DNA of 64,000 nt from Salinimicrobium sp035607535 (GCF_035607535.1 NZ_JAYDZX010000001.1:620001-684000); one strand, 5' to 3'. Shown: positions 1 through 9,188, counted from the stretch's first letter. Notes: generated from the sequence alone by a model not told the origin. Made by a program: numbers and translations.

Positions 1-424
1 GCGAAGTATATCTACCCTGCCCCTGTGTCCACACCTGGAAATCCTGTTCCTCTATCCCTTGCGGCTTCTTGGGAATAAAGTACATGGCCTGTTCCGGAGT
101 TGCGGAATATTTCAGCTTTAACTCCTGATCCTTTCCCAAAGGCATGTCACCCGTGATCCAAAATTTCTTTTTATCACTTCCGAAGTCGATAGGTTCATTA
201 TTCAGAAACACTTCAGAAAAATTCATTTTTTGAGCGTCTATAAAAAGGCTGTCTACCTGCTCTAAAATGTCGAATTCGAAGATAATTTCTCCTGAAACTG
301 CCTTTTTTGAAGGGTTAATTGTGATCACTCCCTCTAGTTTGGTGAAATCTACCGGCGCCGGCTGTTGTGCAGAGACAAAAAAGCTGAAAAGTGCCGCCGG
401 CAGGAAGAAAAAGGAATTTTTCAT
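1..424 (-). CDS. M1 family aminopeptidase, N-terminal part (runs off left edge)
   Basis: Reading leftwards from an ATG at 424 gives an open frame to the window edge, about 141 residues. It opens with a Sec signal (MKNSFFFLPAALFSFFVSAQ) and continues as beta-rich sequence. The stretch near residues 110-140, with YSATPEQAMYFIPKKP and then VWTQGQGRYTS, matches the N-terminal domain of flavobacterial M1 zinc metallopeptidases. The HExxH zinc site would lie beyond the edge, so catalysis cannot be checked here. M1 enzymes remove N-terminal residues from peptides; this one should act in the periplasm or at the surface. A TAnnTTTG box sits four bases upstream of the start. recG is divergent. Confidence 0.7.
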   Translation of the reverse strand, partial: MKNSFFFLPAALFSFFVSAQQPAPVDFTKLEGVITINPSKKAVSGEIIFEFDILEQVDSLFIDAQKMNFSEVFLNNEPIDFGSDKKKFWITGDMPLGKDQELKLKYSATPEQAMYFIPKKPQGIEEQDFQVWTQGQGRYTS

Positions 425-428
425 ATTT

Positions 429-436
429 CAAATATA
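429..436 (-). promoter_or_regulatory. -7 promoter box of the M1 peptidase
   Basis: The minus strand reads TATATTTG, a perfect match to the Bacteroidota -7 consensus TAnnTTTG. Only four bases separate it from the ATG at 424, so the transcript should start at or next to the start codon. No clear -33 TTTG was seen. Confidence 0.55.
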
Positions 437-500
437 AGCTACCTGTCGCAATCCCGGAAAAACTCGCCTTCCTAAAAGGCTTTTTTTTATCTTCGTTTCC

Positions 501-2606
501 ATGAATGCCAGTCTGCTGCAAACCCCCATTGACTACCTGAAGGGCATTGGTCCCAACAGGGCAGATATTCTTCGGAAGGAGATTGGTGTTCACACTTACG
601 GAGACCTGCTCAATTTTTTTCCCAACCGTTATCTTGACAAGACCAGGTTCTATAAGATCAGGGAACTCGAAAGGAATTCTGCCGAGGTTCAAATTGTCGG
701 CAAAATTGTGCACCTGCGAACAGTAGAGCAAAAGAAAGGTAAACGTCTTGTGGCCGATTTCGTTGATGACTCCGGAAAAATAGAACTTGTTTGGTTTAGG
801 GGTCAAAAATGGATCCGGGAAAACCTGAAGATCAACACTCCTTACGTCATCTACGGAAAAACCAACTGGTATAACGGAGTTTTTAGTATGCCCCATCCGG
901 AAATGGAACTGGTGGAGGATTATAAAAAACAACTGCGAACCGCGATGCAACCCGTTTATCCTTCTACAGAAAAACTTGCGAAAGCCGGGGTAACCAACCG
1001 GGTGATAAGCCGCTGCGTACAACAACTTTTTCTCGAAAGTGGCGGTAAGTTCGTGGATCCTCTCCCCGAAGGCATAAAGGAGGAACTACATTTGTTACCA
1101 AAAGCAGAAGCTTTATTCAACGCCCACTTTCCAAAGAGTCAGGAGTTGTTGGCTAAAGCCCAGTTCAGGCTAAAGTTTGAAGAGCTGTTCTACATTCAGC
1201 TGCAGCTGTTAATGAAGAACCTGATAAGGAAGAAAAAGATAAAAGGCTTTCCTTTTGAAGAGGTGGGAACACACTTCAGCGAATTTTACGAGAAGTATCT
1301 TCCATTTGAATTGACCAATGCTCAAAAAAGAGTAATTAAAGAGATACGGCAGGATCTTGGTAGCGGTGCCCAGATGAACAGGTTGTTGCAGGGGGATGTT
1401 GGATCTGGAAAAACGATTGTGGCCTTGATGAGCGTTTTGTTAGCGCTGGACAACGGTTTTCAAGCCTGTCTTATGGCTCCTACAGAAATTCTTGCTATTC
1501 AGCACTTTAACGGAATTTCGGAACTGATTGCAGATCTGGGGATTAATGTCAGGCTCCTCACGGGTTCTTCAAAGACTGCAGAAAGAAGGGAGATCCACGA
1601 AGCTCTGGAAAGCGGAGAACTACATTTATTGATAGGTACCCATGCCCTGCTCGAAGAAAAAGTAAAGTTCCATAATCTCGGGCTTGCTATTATAGATGAG
1701 CAGCACCGCTTTGGAGTGGCACAGCGGGCAAGACTTTGGAAAAAGAATCACCTGCCGCCTCACGTCCTTGTAATGACCGCCACTCCTATTCCCCGTACGC
1801 TGGCCATGAGCCTTTACGGCGACCTCGACGTTTCGGTAATCGATGAACTGCCGCCGGGAAGAAAAGAGATCAAGACCGTTCACAGGTATGATAGTAACAG
1901 GCTCAAAGTATTCCGGTTTATTCGTGATGAAATAAGGAAAGGCAGACAGGTCTATGTCGTATACCCCCTTATACAGGAATCTGAGACCATGGATTACAAA
2001 GACCTCATGGACGGCTATGAGAGTATTGCCCGGGAATTCCCTATGCCCGAATTCCAGATCTCCATCGTACACGGACAGATGAAGCCGGCCGACAAGGATT
2101 ATGAGATGGACCGGTTTGTAAAGGGTGAAACCCAGATCATGGTGGCTACTACGGTAATTGAGGTCGGGGTAAATGTTCCCAATGCCAGCGTGATGATCAT
2201 TGAGAGTGCAGAGCGTTTTGGACTCTCTCAATTACACCAGCTGCGAGGTCGCGTGGGCCGTGGCGCTGAGCAGAGTTTTTGCATCCTTATGACCGGCCAT
2301 AAACTTTCCAATGACAGCAAGACCCGCCTTGAAACTATGGTTCGTACGTCTGACGGATTCGAGATCGCAGAAGTAGATTTAAAGCTTAGAGGTCCCGGGG
2401 ATCTAATGGGAACTCAGCAAAGCGGAGTCCTCAACCTAAAGATTGCCGACATCGTTAGGGACAATGACATTTTAAAGACCGCCCGTCACTGTGCTTTACA
2501 ACTTTTAAAGGAAGATCCTAACCTGCAAATGGAGAAGAACAGGATTGTAAAATTTACCTATTCCCAACTGGTCAAGGAGAAAACCATCTGGAATTATATC
2601 AGTTAA
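501..2606 (+). CDS. recG: ATP-dependent DNA helicase RecG
   Basis: Full-length RecG of 701 residues, a double-strand DNA translocase that reverses stalled replication forks and branch-migrates Holliday junctions. Order: an N-terminal wedge (OB-fold) domain over roughly residues 1-150, helicase domain 1 with Walker A GDVGSGKT (about 298-305) and the DEQH box (about 399-402), then helicase domain 2 with MTATPIPRT and the arginine-rich RGRVGRG motif, then the C-terminal RecG tail. All motifs look intact. The ATG follows a near-consensus box TATCTTCG at 488-495, five bases upstream. It stands alone, divergent from the peptidase gene. Confidence 0.97.
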   Translation: MNASLLQTPIDYLKGIGPNRADILRKEIGVHTYGDLLNFFPNRYLDKTRFYKIRELERNSAEVQIVGKIVHLRTVEQKKGKRLVADFVDDSGKIELVWFRGQKWIRENLKINTPYVIYGKTNWYNGVFSMPHPEMELVEDYKKQLRTAMQPVYPSTEKLAKAGVTNRVISRCVQQLFLESGGKFVDPLPEGIKEELHLLPKAEALFNAHFPKSQELLAKAQFRLKFEELFYIQLQLLMKNLIRKKKIKGFPFEEVGTHFSEFYEKYLPFELTNAQKRVIKEIRQDLGSGAQMNRLLQGDVGSGKTIVALMSVLLALDNGFQACLMAPTEILAIQHFNGISELIADLGINVRLLTGSSKTAERREIHEALESGELHLLIGTHALLEEKVKFHNLGLAIIDEQHRFGVAQRARLWKKNHLPPHVLVMTATPIPRTLAMSLYGDLDVSVIDELPPGRKEIKTVHRYDSNRLKVFRFIRDEIRKGRQVYVVYPLIQESETMDYKDLMDGYESIAREFPMPEFQISIVHGQMKPADKDYEMDRFVKGETQIMVATTVIEVGVNVPNASVMIIESAERFGLSQLHQLRGRVGRGAEQSFCILMTGHKLSNDSKTRLETMVRTSDGFEIAEVDLKLRGPGDLMGTQQSGVLNLKIADIVRDNDILKTARHCALQLLKEDPNLQMEKNRIVKFTYSQLVKEKTIWNYIS

Positions 2607-2709
2607 TTCCCACACGTCGACTTTTCTTACAATCTCATCAAATAACTGAGAAGGTTACAACTCATTCTTTACTTTAGCTCAGTTTGTTTAATTAACCAAA
2701 ATTACCTTA

Positions 2710-3510
2710 TAAAAAATCTTATTACTTTTTGTAGCTGTAACCTTGGCAGTTTCTAGCGCCAAGCCTGTGGAAAATAATCTCTTGGATTATCTTAACGCCA
2801 GGTCGGGCAGTAAGAATGATACTACTGCTGCAGAAACTGCAGATCCATTGGGAGTTCTATGCGGGAAAATCGGGAAATCTTAGAGGTACGCTGGCAATCT
2901 GGAATGATTGCAACAACCTTTATGTCGAGATTACGTCAAGTGAAGAACATCCTGATGAAGTTTTCATCTGGTTTTTAGATGAGCTTACAACTTTAAATGA
3001 TGGCAATAACCAGGTGCAGAATGAGCCGAATGTATTCGTTGATGGACCAATAGATTTGCTTTGGATGTTCCCTGTTGCCAATTTTGATCCTAATGAAGAA
3101 CTACTTATTTACGTCCAAGCATACGGAGATTACACGGGAGAAATAACTCAGGAAAGAATATCGTATACTGATTTTGGATTTCACTTTTGATGATTGTAAC
3201 TGCTCCAACGAACTATTAGCAAATTTGTCTTGTACAGAAAATCGACTTCTAGAATTTACTTTTACAGCCGCGGAAGCAGGATCAGTGGTTATTCAGGGAG
3301 GTCTTTACTAAAGGAACTGAGATTATTTCCAAAGCCAGTAACTTTTTAGAACCTGATGAGAACCATCAATAAATCTTAAATTCTAAATCTAGAGTTACGA
3401 GATGGGAAGGAGATATAGAAGCTTGCGAAGTGGTTATCATTACTCTAGAGTTTACTGGGGGTAACGGCGTGGGTGATTGGTCAGCTAAGAAAGAGGGAAG
3501 AAATTTTTGA
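2710..3510 (+). pseudogene. Decayed gene for a secreted protein related to the neighbouring lipoproteins
   Basis: A protein can be followed only by changing frame. A signal-like start (LLLFVAVTLAVSSA) in one frame, with a TAA at 2710 where ATG would be expected, runs to about 2870. It continues in a second frame as a 124-codon open stretch to 3190 (FYAGKSGNLRGTLAIWNDC, then a beta-rich domain). A third frame from 3189 (DDCNCSNELLANLSC, VVIQGGL) lasts to about 3305. A fourth piece (from 3307, with TRWEGDIEAC) carries an in-frame TAA at 3370 and ends at 3510. That is a lost start, three frameshifts and a nonsense codon. The 124-residue part resembles the N-terminal half of the lipoprotein at 5172-5984. 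The 124-codon open stretch alone is unlikely to be a functional gene. Confidence 0.65.
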
Positions 3511-3565
3511 TGAAACAGGAAACATTAATTGTTCTGTGGATTATAATCGACCTTAATATGATTAT

Positions 3566-3588
3566 AAGGCCCCACTCCGGGGCCTTTT
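3566..3588. terminator. Rho-independent terminator
   Basis: Perfect 8-bp stem AAGGCCCC / GGGGCCTT (3566-3573 with 3579-3586), five-base loop, then a short T-run. It lies downstream of the pseudogene and marks the end of its former transcript. Confidence 0.75.
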
Positions 3589-3770
3589 GGCACAAGGAAT
3601 TTTTCAATAATTCTTAATTCCTCCATATAAAAAGGTAGTATTCTTACAAAAATTTTAAAAATTTTAGTCATGGAATTCCTTCAACGACTATTCTCTCCTG
3701 ACATCGAAATCATCAAAACTGCTTTAAGCTATTTATTACATTCGTTCTCCTAATTATAAAATAAATTGAG

Positions 3771-4688
3771 ATGAAAAAACTATTACTATTATTGTTGCTT
3801 GCCACTGCAACCTTATCTTGTTCAGTTGAACCAATTGAAGATGAGAAATTAATTGTTCCCAAGTTTGACATTGAAACAATAGAGGCTCAATACGATGCTA
3901 CTGCTGTCTGCGGAAGCGATATCTATGTAGAGGTGTGTTCAAACGCTATTAACAATCCTACTGTTTTGGGATTTAGAAACTTTTATCGGGCTCAGATAAT
4001 GCTTTACAGTAGTTTACCCACTAATGGCACCTTTAACCCTACGATGGAAACTTTGCTTGCACAATATCAGCAGGGTGAAACCTATCTACCTACCGACTAT
4101 ACTGTTGTTGCAGGAGATTGCGGGACGGTCACTATAGAAATTGCGGCTCAAATTATCCAAAGTAGAAATGCTGAAGCAGGGACAATTGCTGATTTATCAG
4201 GTGTGTGTACAGACCAGCCTGTTATTGATCTTAACAGTCTTGTTGGTCCGGAAGCCATAGAAGGTGGAGTATTTACAGCTGCTCCTGGGGTACTGGACGG
4301 TTCTACATTTGATCCGGCTATAGGAGCAGGTACTTATACCATTACCTATACCGTAGACAAAAGAGTGAAATGTGTTGAGGGTTCGGATTCAATATCATTT
4401 ACTATAAGTGTAAGTGAGGGATATAAAGCAAATGACATTTCTAAAACACTTTGCTCTTCTCAAATCAATAATCCCACCCTTAGTGGTTTTTCAGCGTATT
4501 ACAAAAATCAGATAATTTTGCACACCAATCTTCCTACCAATGGAAGCTGGAATCCTTCTATGCAACAACTACTAAACCAATTTAATCAGGAAGGTGGTAC
4601 CGGAATTTTTACCAGCACCTACACAATTGATACGAAATGCGGCCTTTATTCTGTGGAAGTTGCTGTTGATGTACAAGAATGCAACTAA
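3771..4688 (+). CDS. Lipoprotein with two copies of an unnamed ~75-residue repeat
   Basis: 305 residues. The start MKKLLLLLLLATATLSCS is a clear lipoprotein signal with the lipidated Cys at residue 17. Two similar repeats lie at about residues 55-130 and 227-305. Each begins near a Cys (VCSNAINNP, LCSSQINNP), continues with GF-x3-(F/Y)Y-x2-QI, a conserved LPTNG-x(F/W)NP-x-M motif and LL-x-Q, and ends with a CG pair and a strand-like stretch. Between them is an Ig-like segment (about 140-215) with the pattern GTYTITYTVD. The repeat recurs once in the lipoprotein at 5172-5984. I recognise no named family and assign no function. Even Cys spacing suggests disulphides, fitting a periplasmic or surface location. 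Confidence 0.8.
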   Translation: MKKLLLLLLLATATLSCSVEPIEDEKLIVPKFDIETIEAQYDATAVCGSDIYVEVCSNAINNPTVLGFRNFYRAQIMLYSSLPTNGTFNPTMETLLAQYQQGETYLPTDYTVVAGDCGTVTIEIAAQIIQSRNAEAGTIADLSGVCTDQPVIDLNSLVGPEAIEGGVFTAAPGVLDGSTFDPAIGAGTYTITYTVDKRVKCVEGSDSISFTISVSEGYKANDISKTLCSSQINNPTLSGFSAYYKNQIILHTNLPTNGSWNPSMQQLLNQFNQEGGTGIFTSTYTIDTKCGLYSVEVAVDVQECN

Positions 4689-4720
4689 TTGTTAGGATAG
4701 CAAGTAAACCTGAAATTAAG

Positions 4721-4755
4721 AAGGTCGTCTACTAATAAGTGGACGACCTTTTTTA
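4721..4755 (+). terminator. Rho-independent terminator
   Basis: Nine-bp stem AAGGTCGTC / GACGACCTT (4721-4729 with 4742-4750) followed by TTTTTT. It ends the transcript of the preceding lipoprotein. Confidence 0.85.
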
Positions 4756-5171
4756 TGTACTCATGGAGAAATGACCTCCAAGTTTTCAGTTCTTTTACCC
4801 TTTATCTACTTTTCTTTTCCGGAAAAACTTTAAAGACTGCTTTACTATTGCCACTACCTATTTTTTTTAGAAGGCTCTGAACTGAAGATGATCAAAGATA
4901 ATTTTTAAGCAAATTCTATCTTCTTCACAACGTAGGAATTTTTCTTCTTTACACTAATAATTATTCACAATAACTTAACAGGATAAACCAATATTTAAGA
5001 AGTAATTTATAGAAGTACTTCATAATAAAAAATAAATAATCTTAAAATAAATTAAATAAAATGCTTTTGAACAGCAATTAATTCCATGATATCGATAAAA
5101 AAGGGAAAAACGAGATCATAGGCTGATCTTATTGTAATTTTCTAGTGTTTAACCATTTAAAATAAAGAATT
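4756..5171. other. AT-rich intergenic stretch, no gene seen
   Basis: About 415 bases, strongly A/T-rich toward the right (runs such as AATAAAAAATAAATAA near 5022-5040). No open frame of useful size, no RNA gene and no clear TAnnTTTG box were found. It must hold the promoter and leader of the lipoprotein at 5172. Confidence 0.5.
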
Positions 5172-5984
5172 ATGAAAAAGCTACTTTTACTGCTCCTGCC
5201 TATGTTATTATTAACTTCCTGTTCCATTGAAGAACCTGAAGTCAGTGAGGATTCGATTAAAGATCTCAACGCATCTTTTCAAGCTGAAGGATGCGATATT
5301 GTTATTCTTGAATATTTTGGAGACTACGGTCAACTACATATAACTAATGACAATGAAAACCTTTATCTTTTAATTGCTGCTGAAGATGGATTTGCTTTAG
5401 AAAATCTCAAGCTACACATAGCCGAAGACTATTCAGGATTTCCTACTGTAGGAAAAGGAAATTTACCTCCCGGTCAAATGGAAATAAATCTTGATTTTAG
5501 TCCTTCAGTACAATATCACGAATTAGTTTTTTCATTAGAAGAATTAAATTTTGGAGATAATCAGAAGATCGTATTAGCAGCAAAAGGAGATTTTACTGAT
5601 GGAACAGAGTCTTATGCTTCATGGGTAGGTGATATTCAGGGACCAAATGGAAATTGGTTCTACATGAATTATGACATTCAGGAGTGCCCTATTGTAGAAG
5701 ATCCTTGTGAAAATTACTACAGTAATGTCTCTTCTACTCTTTGTACTGCTCAAGTTGACGATATTTCCCTCCTAGGCGTAACAAACTATTATAAGAATCA
5801 AATTTTTTTAAGTACCAGCCTAAAAACTATTACAGGTACTTTTAATCCTACAATGGCCGAGCTGCTAGACCAAATAAAGAGTGGTAGTTTGGCTGGGGAA
5901 TATAATACAGTATATACCGTAGATACTCCTGAATGCGGATTTGTCTCTTTTGAAATCTCTGTTTTGGTTAATGAATGTTTATGA
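5172..5984 (+). CDS. Lipoprotein: beta-rich N-terminal domain plus one copy of the shared repeat
   Basis: 270 residues, with a lipoprotein signal MKKLLLLLLPMLLLTSCS (Cys at residue 17). Residues about 40-170 form a beta-rich domain with a NENLYLLIAAEDGF segment, resembling the surviving part of the pseudogene at 2710-3510 (CNNLYVEI). Residues about 190-270 carry one copy of the repeat found twice in the protein at 3771-4688 (YYKNQI, FNPTM, LLDQ, then ECGF). The gene therefore links the pseudogene family with the repeat family, and the three loci look like products of local duplication and domain shuffling. Function is unknown; outer-membrane or periplasmic attachment is inferred from the signal. 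Confidence 0.8.
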   Translation: MKKLLLLLLPMLLLTSCSIEEPEVSEDSIKDLNASFQAEGCDIVILEYFGDYGQLHITNDNENLYLLIAAEDGFALENLKLHIAEDYSGFPTVGKGNLPPGQMEINLDFSPSVQYHELVFSLEELNFGDNQKIVLAAKGDFTDGTESYASWVGDIQGPNGNWFYMNYDIQECPIVEDPCENYYSNVSSTLCTAQVDDISLLGVTNYYKNQIFLSTSLKTITGTFNPTMAELLDQIKSGSLAGEYNTVYTVDTPECGFVSFEISVLVNECL

Positions 5985-6003
5985 TTAACATATATGGATG
6001 TAT

Positions 6004-6029
6004 AAAAAAGCTTCTTTTGGGGCTTTTTT
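6004..6029 (+). terminator. Rho-independent terminator
   Basis: AAAAAAGC (6004-6011) pairs with GCTTTTTT (6022-6029) around a short loop, 20 bases after the lipoprotein stop. The stem is mostly A-T, so strength is moderate. Confidence 0.6.
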
Positions 6030-6122
6030 AATTTTGAGGGATTTCCCCATTTTTATTCTGGTGCTTCGGCTGCTCTTTCCAAGGGCTCCAGTGATGACTG
6101 GGAGAAAAATACGCTTAATCCT

Positions 6123-6602
6123 ATGACCAGGAGCAAAATGGCCAAACTTGATAAAAAACACAAGCAGATGGATTTTCTGCTCGGCGACTGGAATATAGAT
6201 GCTACTGCTTATGAAGACGGCAAAGAAGCCACAAAGATGAAGACAAAGGATAAGATCGAATTTGATGAGGAGATAAACTCCATAGTAATTCACCATTACA
6301 ATGAACAGAATGAACGCGACGGCGTGAGGATCATTACTTATGATGCACTGGATGATGAATTTGAGGTCGCTTATTTTAATTCCGACAGATTAAGAGGGAT
6401 CGAGGTTTCTAAAATGAAAATGAAAACCTTAAGTGATAATCATTTTGAGCTAGTGGATATCTTTACAACAAGAGAAGGCGAAGAAATGCAGTTAAAGCAC
6501 GAGATAAAAAAGATCTCAGACAATGAACTGGATTGGGTGATCATGGAAGAGAACGACAATAATGAATGGGAAAGAGTTTATGCTATGAATATGACCAAAT
6601 AG
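6123..6602 (+). CDS. Small cytosolic DUF1579-like protein
   Basis: 159 residues with no signal peptide. It is highly charged and predicted beta-rich, with FLLGDWNIDATAYEDGK near the start. The (F/L)LGDW pattern followed by regularly alternating strands resembles DUF1579-type lipocalin-like small proteins, but the match is by eye. A second in-frame ATG at 6138 (MAKLDKKHKQ) follows AGGAG by four bases and may be the true start, giving 154 residues. A strong terminator follows. Function unknown. Confidence 0.65.
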   Translation: MTRSKMAKLDKKHKQMDFLLGDWNIDATAYEDGKEATKMKTKDKIEFDEEINSIVIHHYNEQNERDGVRIITYDALDDEFEVAYFNSDRLRGIEVSKMKMKTLSDNHFELVDIFTTREGEEMQLKHEIKKISDNELDWVIMEENDNNEWERVYAMNMTK

Positions 6603-6624
6603 ACGCTTTATTTCGAATAATTTT

Positions 6625-6656
6625 AAAGGAAGGAGAGCTCATTCTCCTTCCTTTTT
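6625..6656 (+). terminator. Strong Rho-independent terminator
   Basis: Perfect 12-bp stem AAAGGAAGGAGA / TCTCCTTCCTTT (6625-6636 with 6643-6654), six-base loop and T-run. It ends the small upstream gene just before the pheT promoter. Confidence 0.9.
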
Positions 6657-6682
6657 TATTATGCCAAAATCATTCGTAATAC

Positions 6683-6690
6683 TATCTTTG
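6683..6690 (+). promoter_or_regulatory. -7 promoter box of pheT
   Basis: TATCTTTG matches TAnnTTTG and lies 20 bases before the pheT ATG, just past a terminator. No convincing -33 box was found. Confidence 0.5.
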
Positions 6691-6710
6691 CAGCTGGAAA
6701 AAATTATTCA

Positions 6711-9134
6711 ATGAAGATTTCATATAACTGGCTCAGACAATTTATAAAGATTAATCGCAGTCCTGAAGAAACAGGGGAATTGCTGACAGATCTGGGTCTG
6801 GAGGTAGAAGGAATTCATGAGTTTCAGAGTGTAAAAGGCAGCCTGAAAGGAATTGTTGTTGGCGAGGTGCTTACTTGTGAGCAACATCCCAATGCCGATC
6901 GCCTCAAAGTTACTACAGTGAACCTGGGTAATGGCGAGCCGGTACAGATCGTTTGTGGTGCACCCAATGTGGCAGCAGGGCAAAAGGTACCGGTAGCAAC
7001 TGTAGGAACTACCCTTTATGATGAAAAAGGAAGCCCGTGGGAGATCAAGAAGAGTAAGATTCGTGGAGAGAGCAGTCACGGGATGATCTGTGCAGAAGAT
7101 GAGCTGGGGTTGGGGCAAAGTCATGATGGCATTATGATCCTTGATGAAGATCTGGAGCCCGGAACACCTGCAGCAAAACTTTTTGAAATTGAAGATGATC
7201 TTGTTTTTGAAATAGGTTTAACACCCAACCGTGCCGATGCTATGAGCCACTGGGGAGTAGCCCGGGACCTCAAAGCAGGTTTACAGCAACAGGGAGAGAA
7301 CCAGGAGTTGATAACCCCATCGGTGAGCAGTTTCCACGTGGACAGCCGCAGCCGAAAAATTCCTGTGAAGATCACAAATGCCGAACTTGCACCGCGGTAC
7401 TGTGGTGTAACTATTTCTGGCGTGGAAATCAAAGAATCTCCTAAATGGCTTCAAAACCGGCTTAAATCGATAGGCATCACTCCAAAGAACAACGTGGTAG
7501 ACATTACAAATTATGTGATGCACGAACTGGGACAACCTCTGCATGCCTTTGATGCCGACAGAATCACGGGAAATGAGATCATTGTTAAAACCCTGGATTC
7601 CGGAACAAAATTTACCACCCTTGACGAGATAGAAAGAGAGCTTCATGAAGAAGATCTTATGATCTGTGATGCAGAGAAACCTTTGGCTATTGCCGGAGTC
7701 TTTGGAGGTATAGGAAGCGGAGTTACTTCAGGAACAACAAATCTTTTTATTGAAAGCGCATACTTCAATCCCGTTACTGTAAGAAAAACAGCAAAACGCC
7801 ATGGTTTGAATACAGATGCTTCCTTTAGATATGAACGAGGTATAGATCCAAATATCACCGAATATGCTCTTAAGCGCGCCGTTCTATTGATTCAGGAATT
7901 GGCAGGAGGAAGCGTCTCCAGTGATATCGATGATCATTACCCAAAGAAGATCGAAGATTTTCCAGTGTTCCTGACATTTGAAAAGATCAATACCCTAATA
8001 GGCCAAAATCTTTCTAAGGAAACTATCAAATCAATTCTGGCCTCTCTGGAAATCAGGGTCAATAACGTTACCGAAACCGGGATGGGACTTACGATCCCTC
8101 CATACCGTGTGGATGTAAAGCGCGAAGCCGACGTTATAGAAGAGATCCTCAGGGTTTATGGCTATAATAATATTGAATTCGGGGAAAAGATCAACGCATC
8201 TGTTGCCAATTCAACTCGTTTTGAAGATTACAAGCTTCAAAATTTAATTGCCGGGCAGCTCGTAGGCCAGGGATTCTTTGAAAGCATGGCAAATTCTCTT
8301 ACTACGCCTGCTTATATGGGCTTGAGCGACCAGCTTAAGGAAGAACATGCCGTAAAGATGCTCAATCCCCTTAGCCAGGAGCTTTCGGTATTGAGGCAGT
8401 CCATGTTGTTTTCGGGTCTTGAGGCCGTAAGCTACAATCTGAACAGGAAACGTGCAGATCTCAAATTTTTCGAATTCGGAAAGACCTACCACAACTATGG
8501 CAACAGGGAGGAGCAAAAACATCTTTCGATCTTCCTTTCCGGAAACCGCAACAGGGAAACCTGGGCAAATAAGGTACAGAAGGGGGATTTCTTCTATCTT
8601 AAAGGTGTAGTTACTTCAGTTTTAGAGAGATTGGGTATTTCCAGCATAAAAACCTCGCCTGTCAAAAATGATATTTTTTCTGAAGGTATTTCTATCACCC
8701 ATAACAAGACCAGGCTCGTGGATTTTGGGGTGGTCAAAAAGAAAATCCTGAAGAAATTCGACATTGGGCAGGAAGTACTATATGCCGACTTTAACTGGGA
8801 TCTAGTTGTGGAGACCTCCAAAAATCAGCAGCATAAGTTCAGGGAAATTTCTAAATTTCAGGCTGTGAGAAGGGACTTTGCCCTTCTTCTGGACAATTCG
8901 GTAAAATTTGAGGAGATCCATGAGATTGCCTTTAGAACCGAAAAGGACCTGCTTAAGGAAGTAAATCTTTTCGATGTGTATGAAGGTGCCAACCTTCCGG
9001 AAGGAAAGAAGAGCTACGCGGTAAGTTTTATTCTTCAGGATGAGAAGAAAACCCTTACCGATAAGCAGATCGATAAAATCATGAACAAACTTCAGCAAAA
9101 CCTGGAAAAACAACTGGGAGCTGAGCTTAGATAA
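6711..9134 (+). CDS. pheT: Phenylalanine--tRNA ligase beta subunit
   Basis: 807 residues, the usual length of bacterial PheT. With PheS it charges tRNA(Phe) in the cytoplasm. Visible order: N-terminal helix (MKISYNWLRQFIKI), an EMAP/Arc1p-like tRNA-binding domain (about 40-150, with VCGAPN), the B3/B4 editing region (about 210-390), the B5 domain (about 400-475), the catalytic-like core, and a C-terminal FDX-ACB anticodon-binding domain (about 715-807, starting FQAVRRDFALLLD). No pheS lies in the window, so the two subunits are encoded apart, as in many Bacteroidota. The gene has its own promoter and terminator. Confidence 0.97.
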   Translation: MKISYNWLRQFIKINRSPEETGELLTDLGLEVEGIHEFQSVKGSLKGIVVGEVLTCEQHPNADRLKVTTVNLGNGEPVQIVCGAPNVAAGQKVPVATVGTTLYDEKGSPWEIKKSKIRGESSHGMICAEDELGLGQSHDGIMILDEDLEPGTPAAKLFEIEDDLVFEIGLTPNRADAMSHWGVARDLKAGLQQQGENQELITPSVSSFHVDSRSRKIPVKITNAELAPRYCGVTISGVEIKESPKWLQNRLKSIGITPKNNVVDITNYVMHELGQPLHAFDADRITGNEIIVKTLDSGTKFTTLDEIERELHEEDLMICDAEKPLAIAGVFGGIGSGVTSGTTNLFIESAYFNPVTVRKTAKRHGLNTDASFRYERGIDPNITEYALKRAVLLIQELAGGSVSSDIDDHYPKKIEDFPVFLTFEKINTLIGQNLSKETIKSILASLEIRVNNVTETGMGLTIPPYRVDVKREADVIEEILRVYGYNNIEFGEKINASVANSTRFEDYKLQNLIAGQLVGQGFFESMANSLTTPAYMGLSDQLKEEHAVKMLNPLSQELSVLRQSMLFSGLEAVSYNLNRKRADLKFFEFGKTYHNYGNREEQKHLSIFLSGNRNRETWANKVQKGDFFYLKGVVTSVLERLGISSIKTSPVKNDIFSEGISITHNKTRLVDFGVVKKKILKKFDIGQEVLYADFNWDLVVETSKNQQHKFREISKFQAVRRDFALLLDNSVKFEEIHEIAFRTEKDLLKEVNLFDVYEGANLPEGKKSYAVSFILQDEKKTLTDKQIDKIMNKLQQNLEKQLGAELR

Positions 9135-9138
9135 AAAG

Positions 9139-9168
9139 AAAGGCTGTTCGAAAGGAACAGCCTTTTTT
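9139..9168. terminator. Rho-independent terminator between convergent genes
   Basis: Eleven-bp perfect stem AAAGGCTGTTC / GAACAGCCTTT (9139-9149 with 9155-9165), with T-run on the plus strand and A-run on the left. It can serve both pheT and the convergent DUF4136 gene. Confidence 0.9.
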
Positions 9169-9188
9169 AATTGGATCAGCAATTGCTT

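Noticed and set aside
315..1025. Long minus-strand open frame across the peptidase start and recG
   Set aside because: Antisense to the first part of recG and in a different frame from the real peptidase; no domain recognised.
2680..2700. TAGCTCAGTTTG resembling a tRNA D-arm
   Set aside because: No acceptor stem, anticodon arm or T-arm could be folded around it.
3670..3753. 27-residue open frame just before the lipoprotein gene (MEFLQRLFSPDIEIIK...)
   Set aside because: Too short, no promoter box or hydrophobic pattern; may be chance in the leader.
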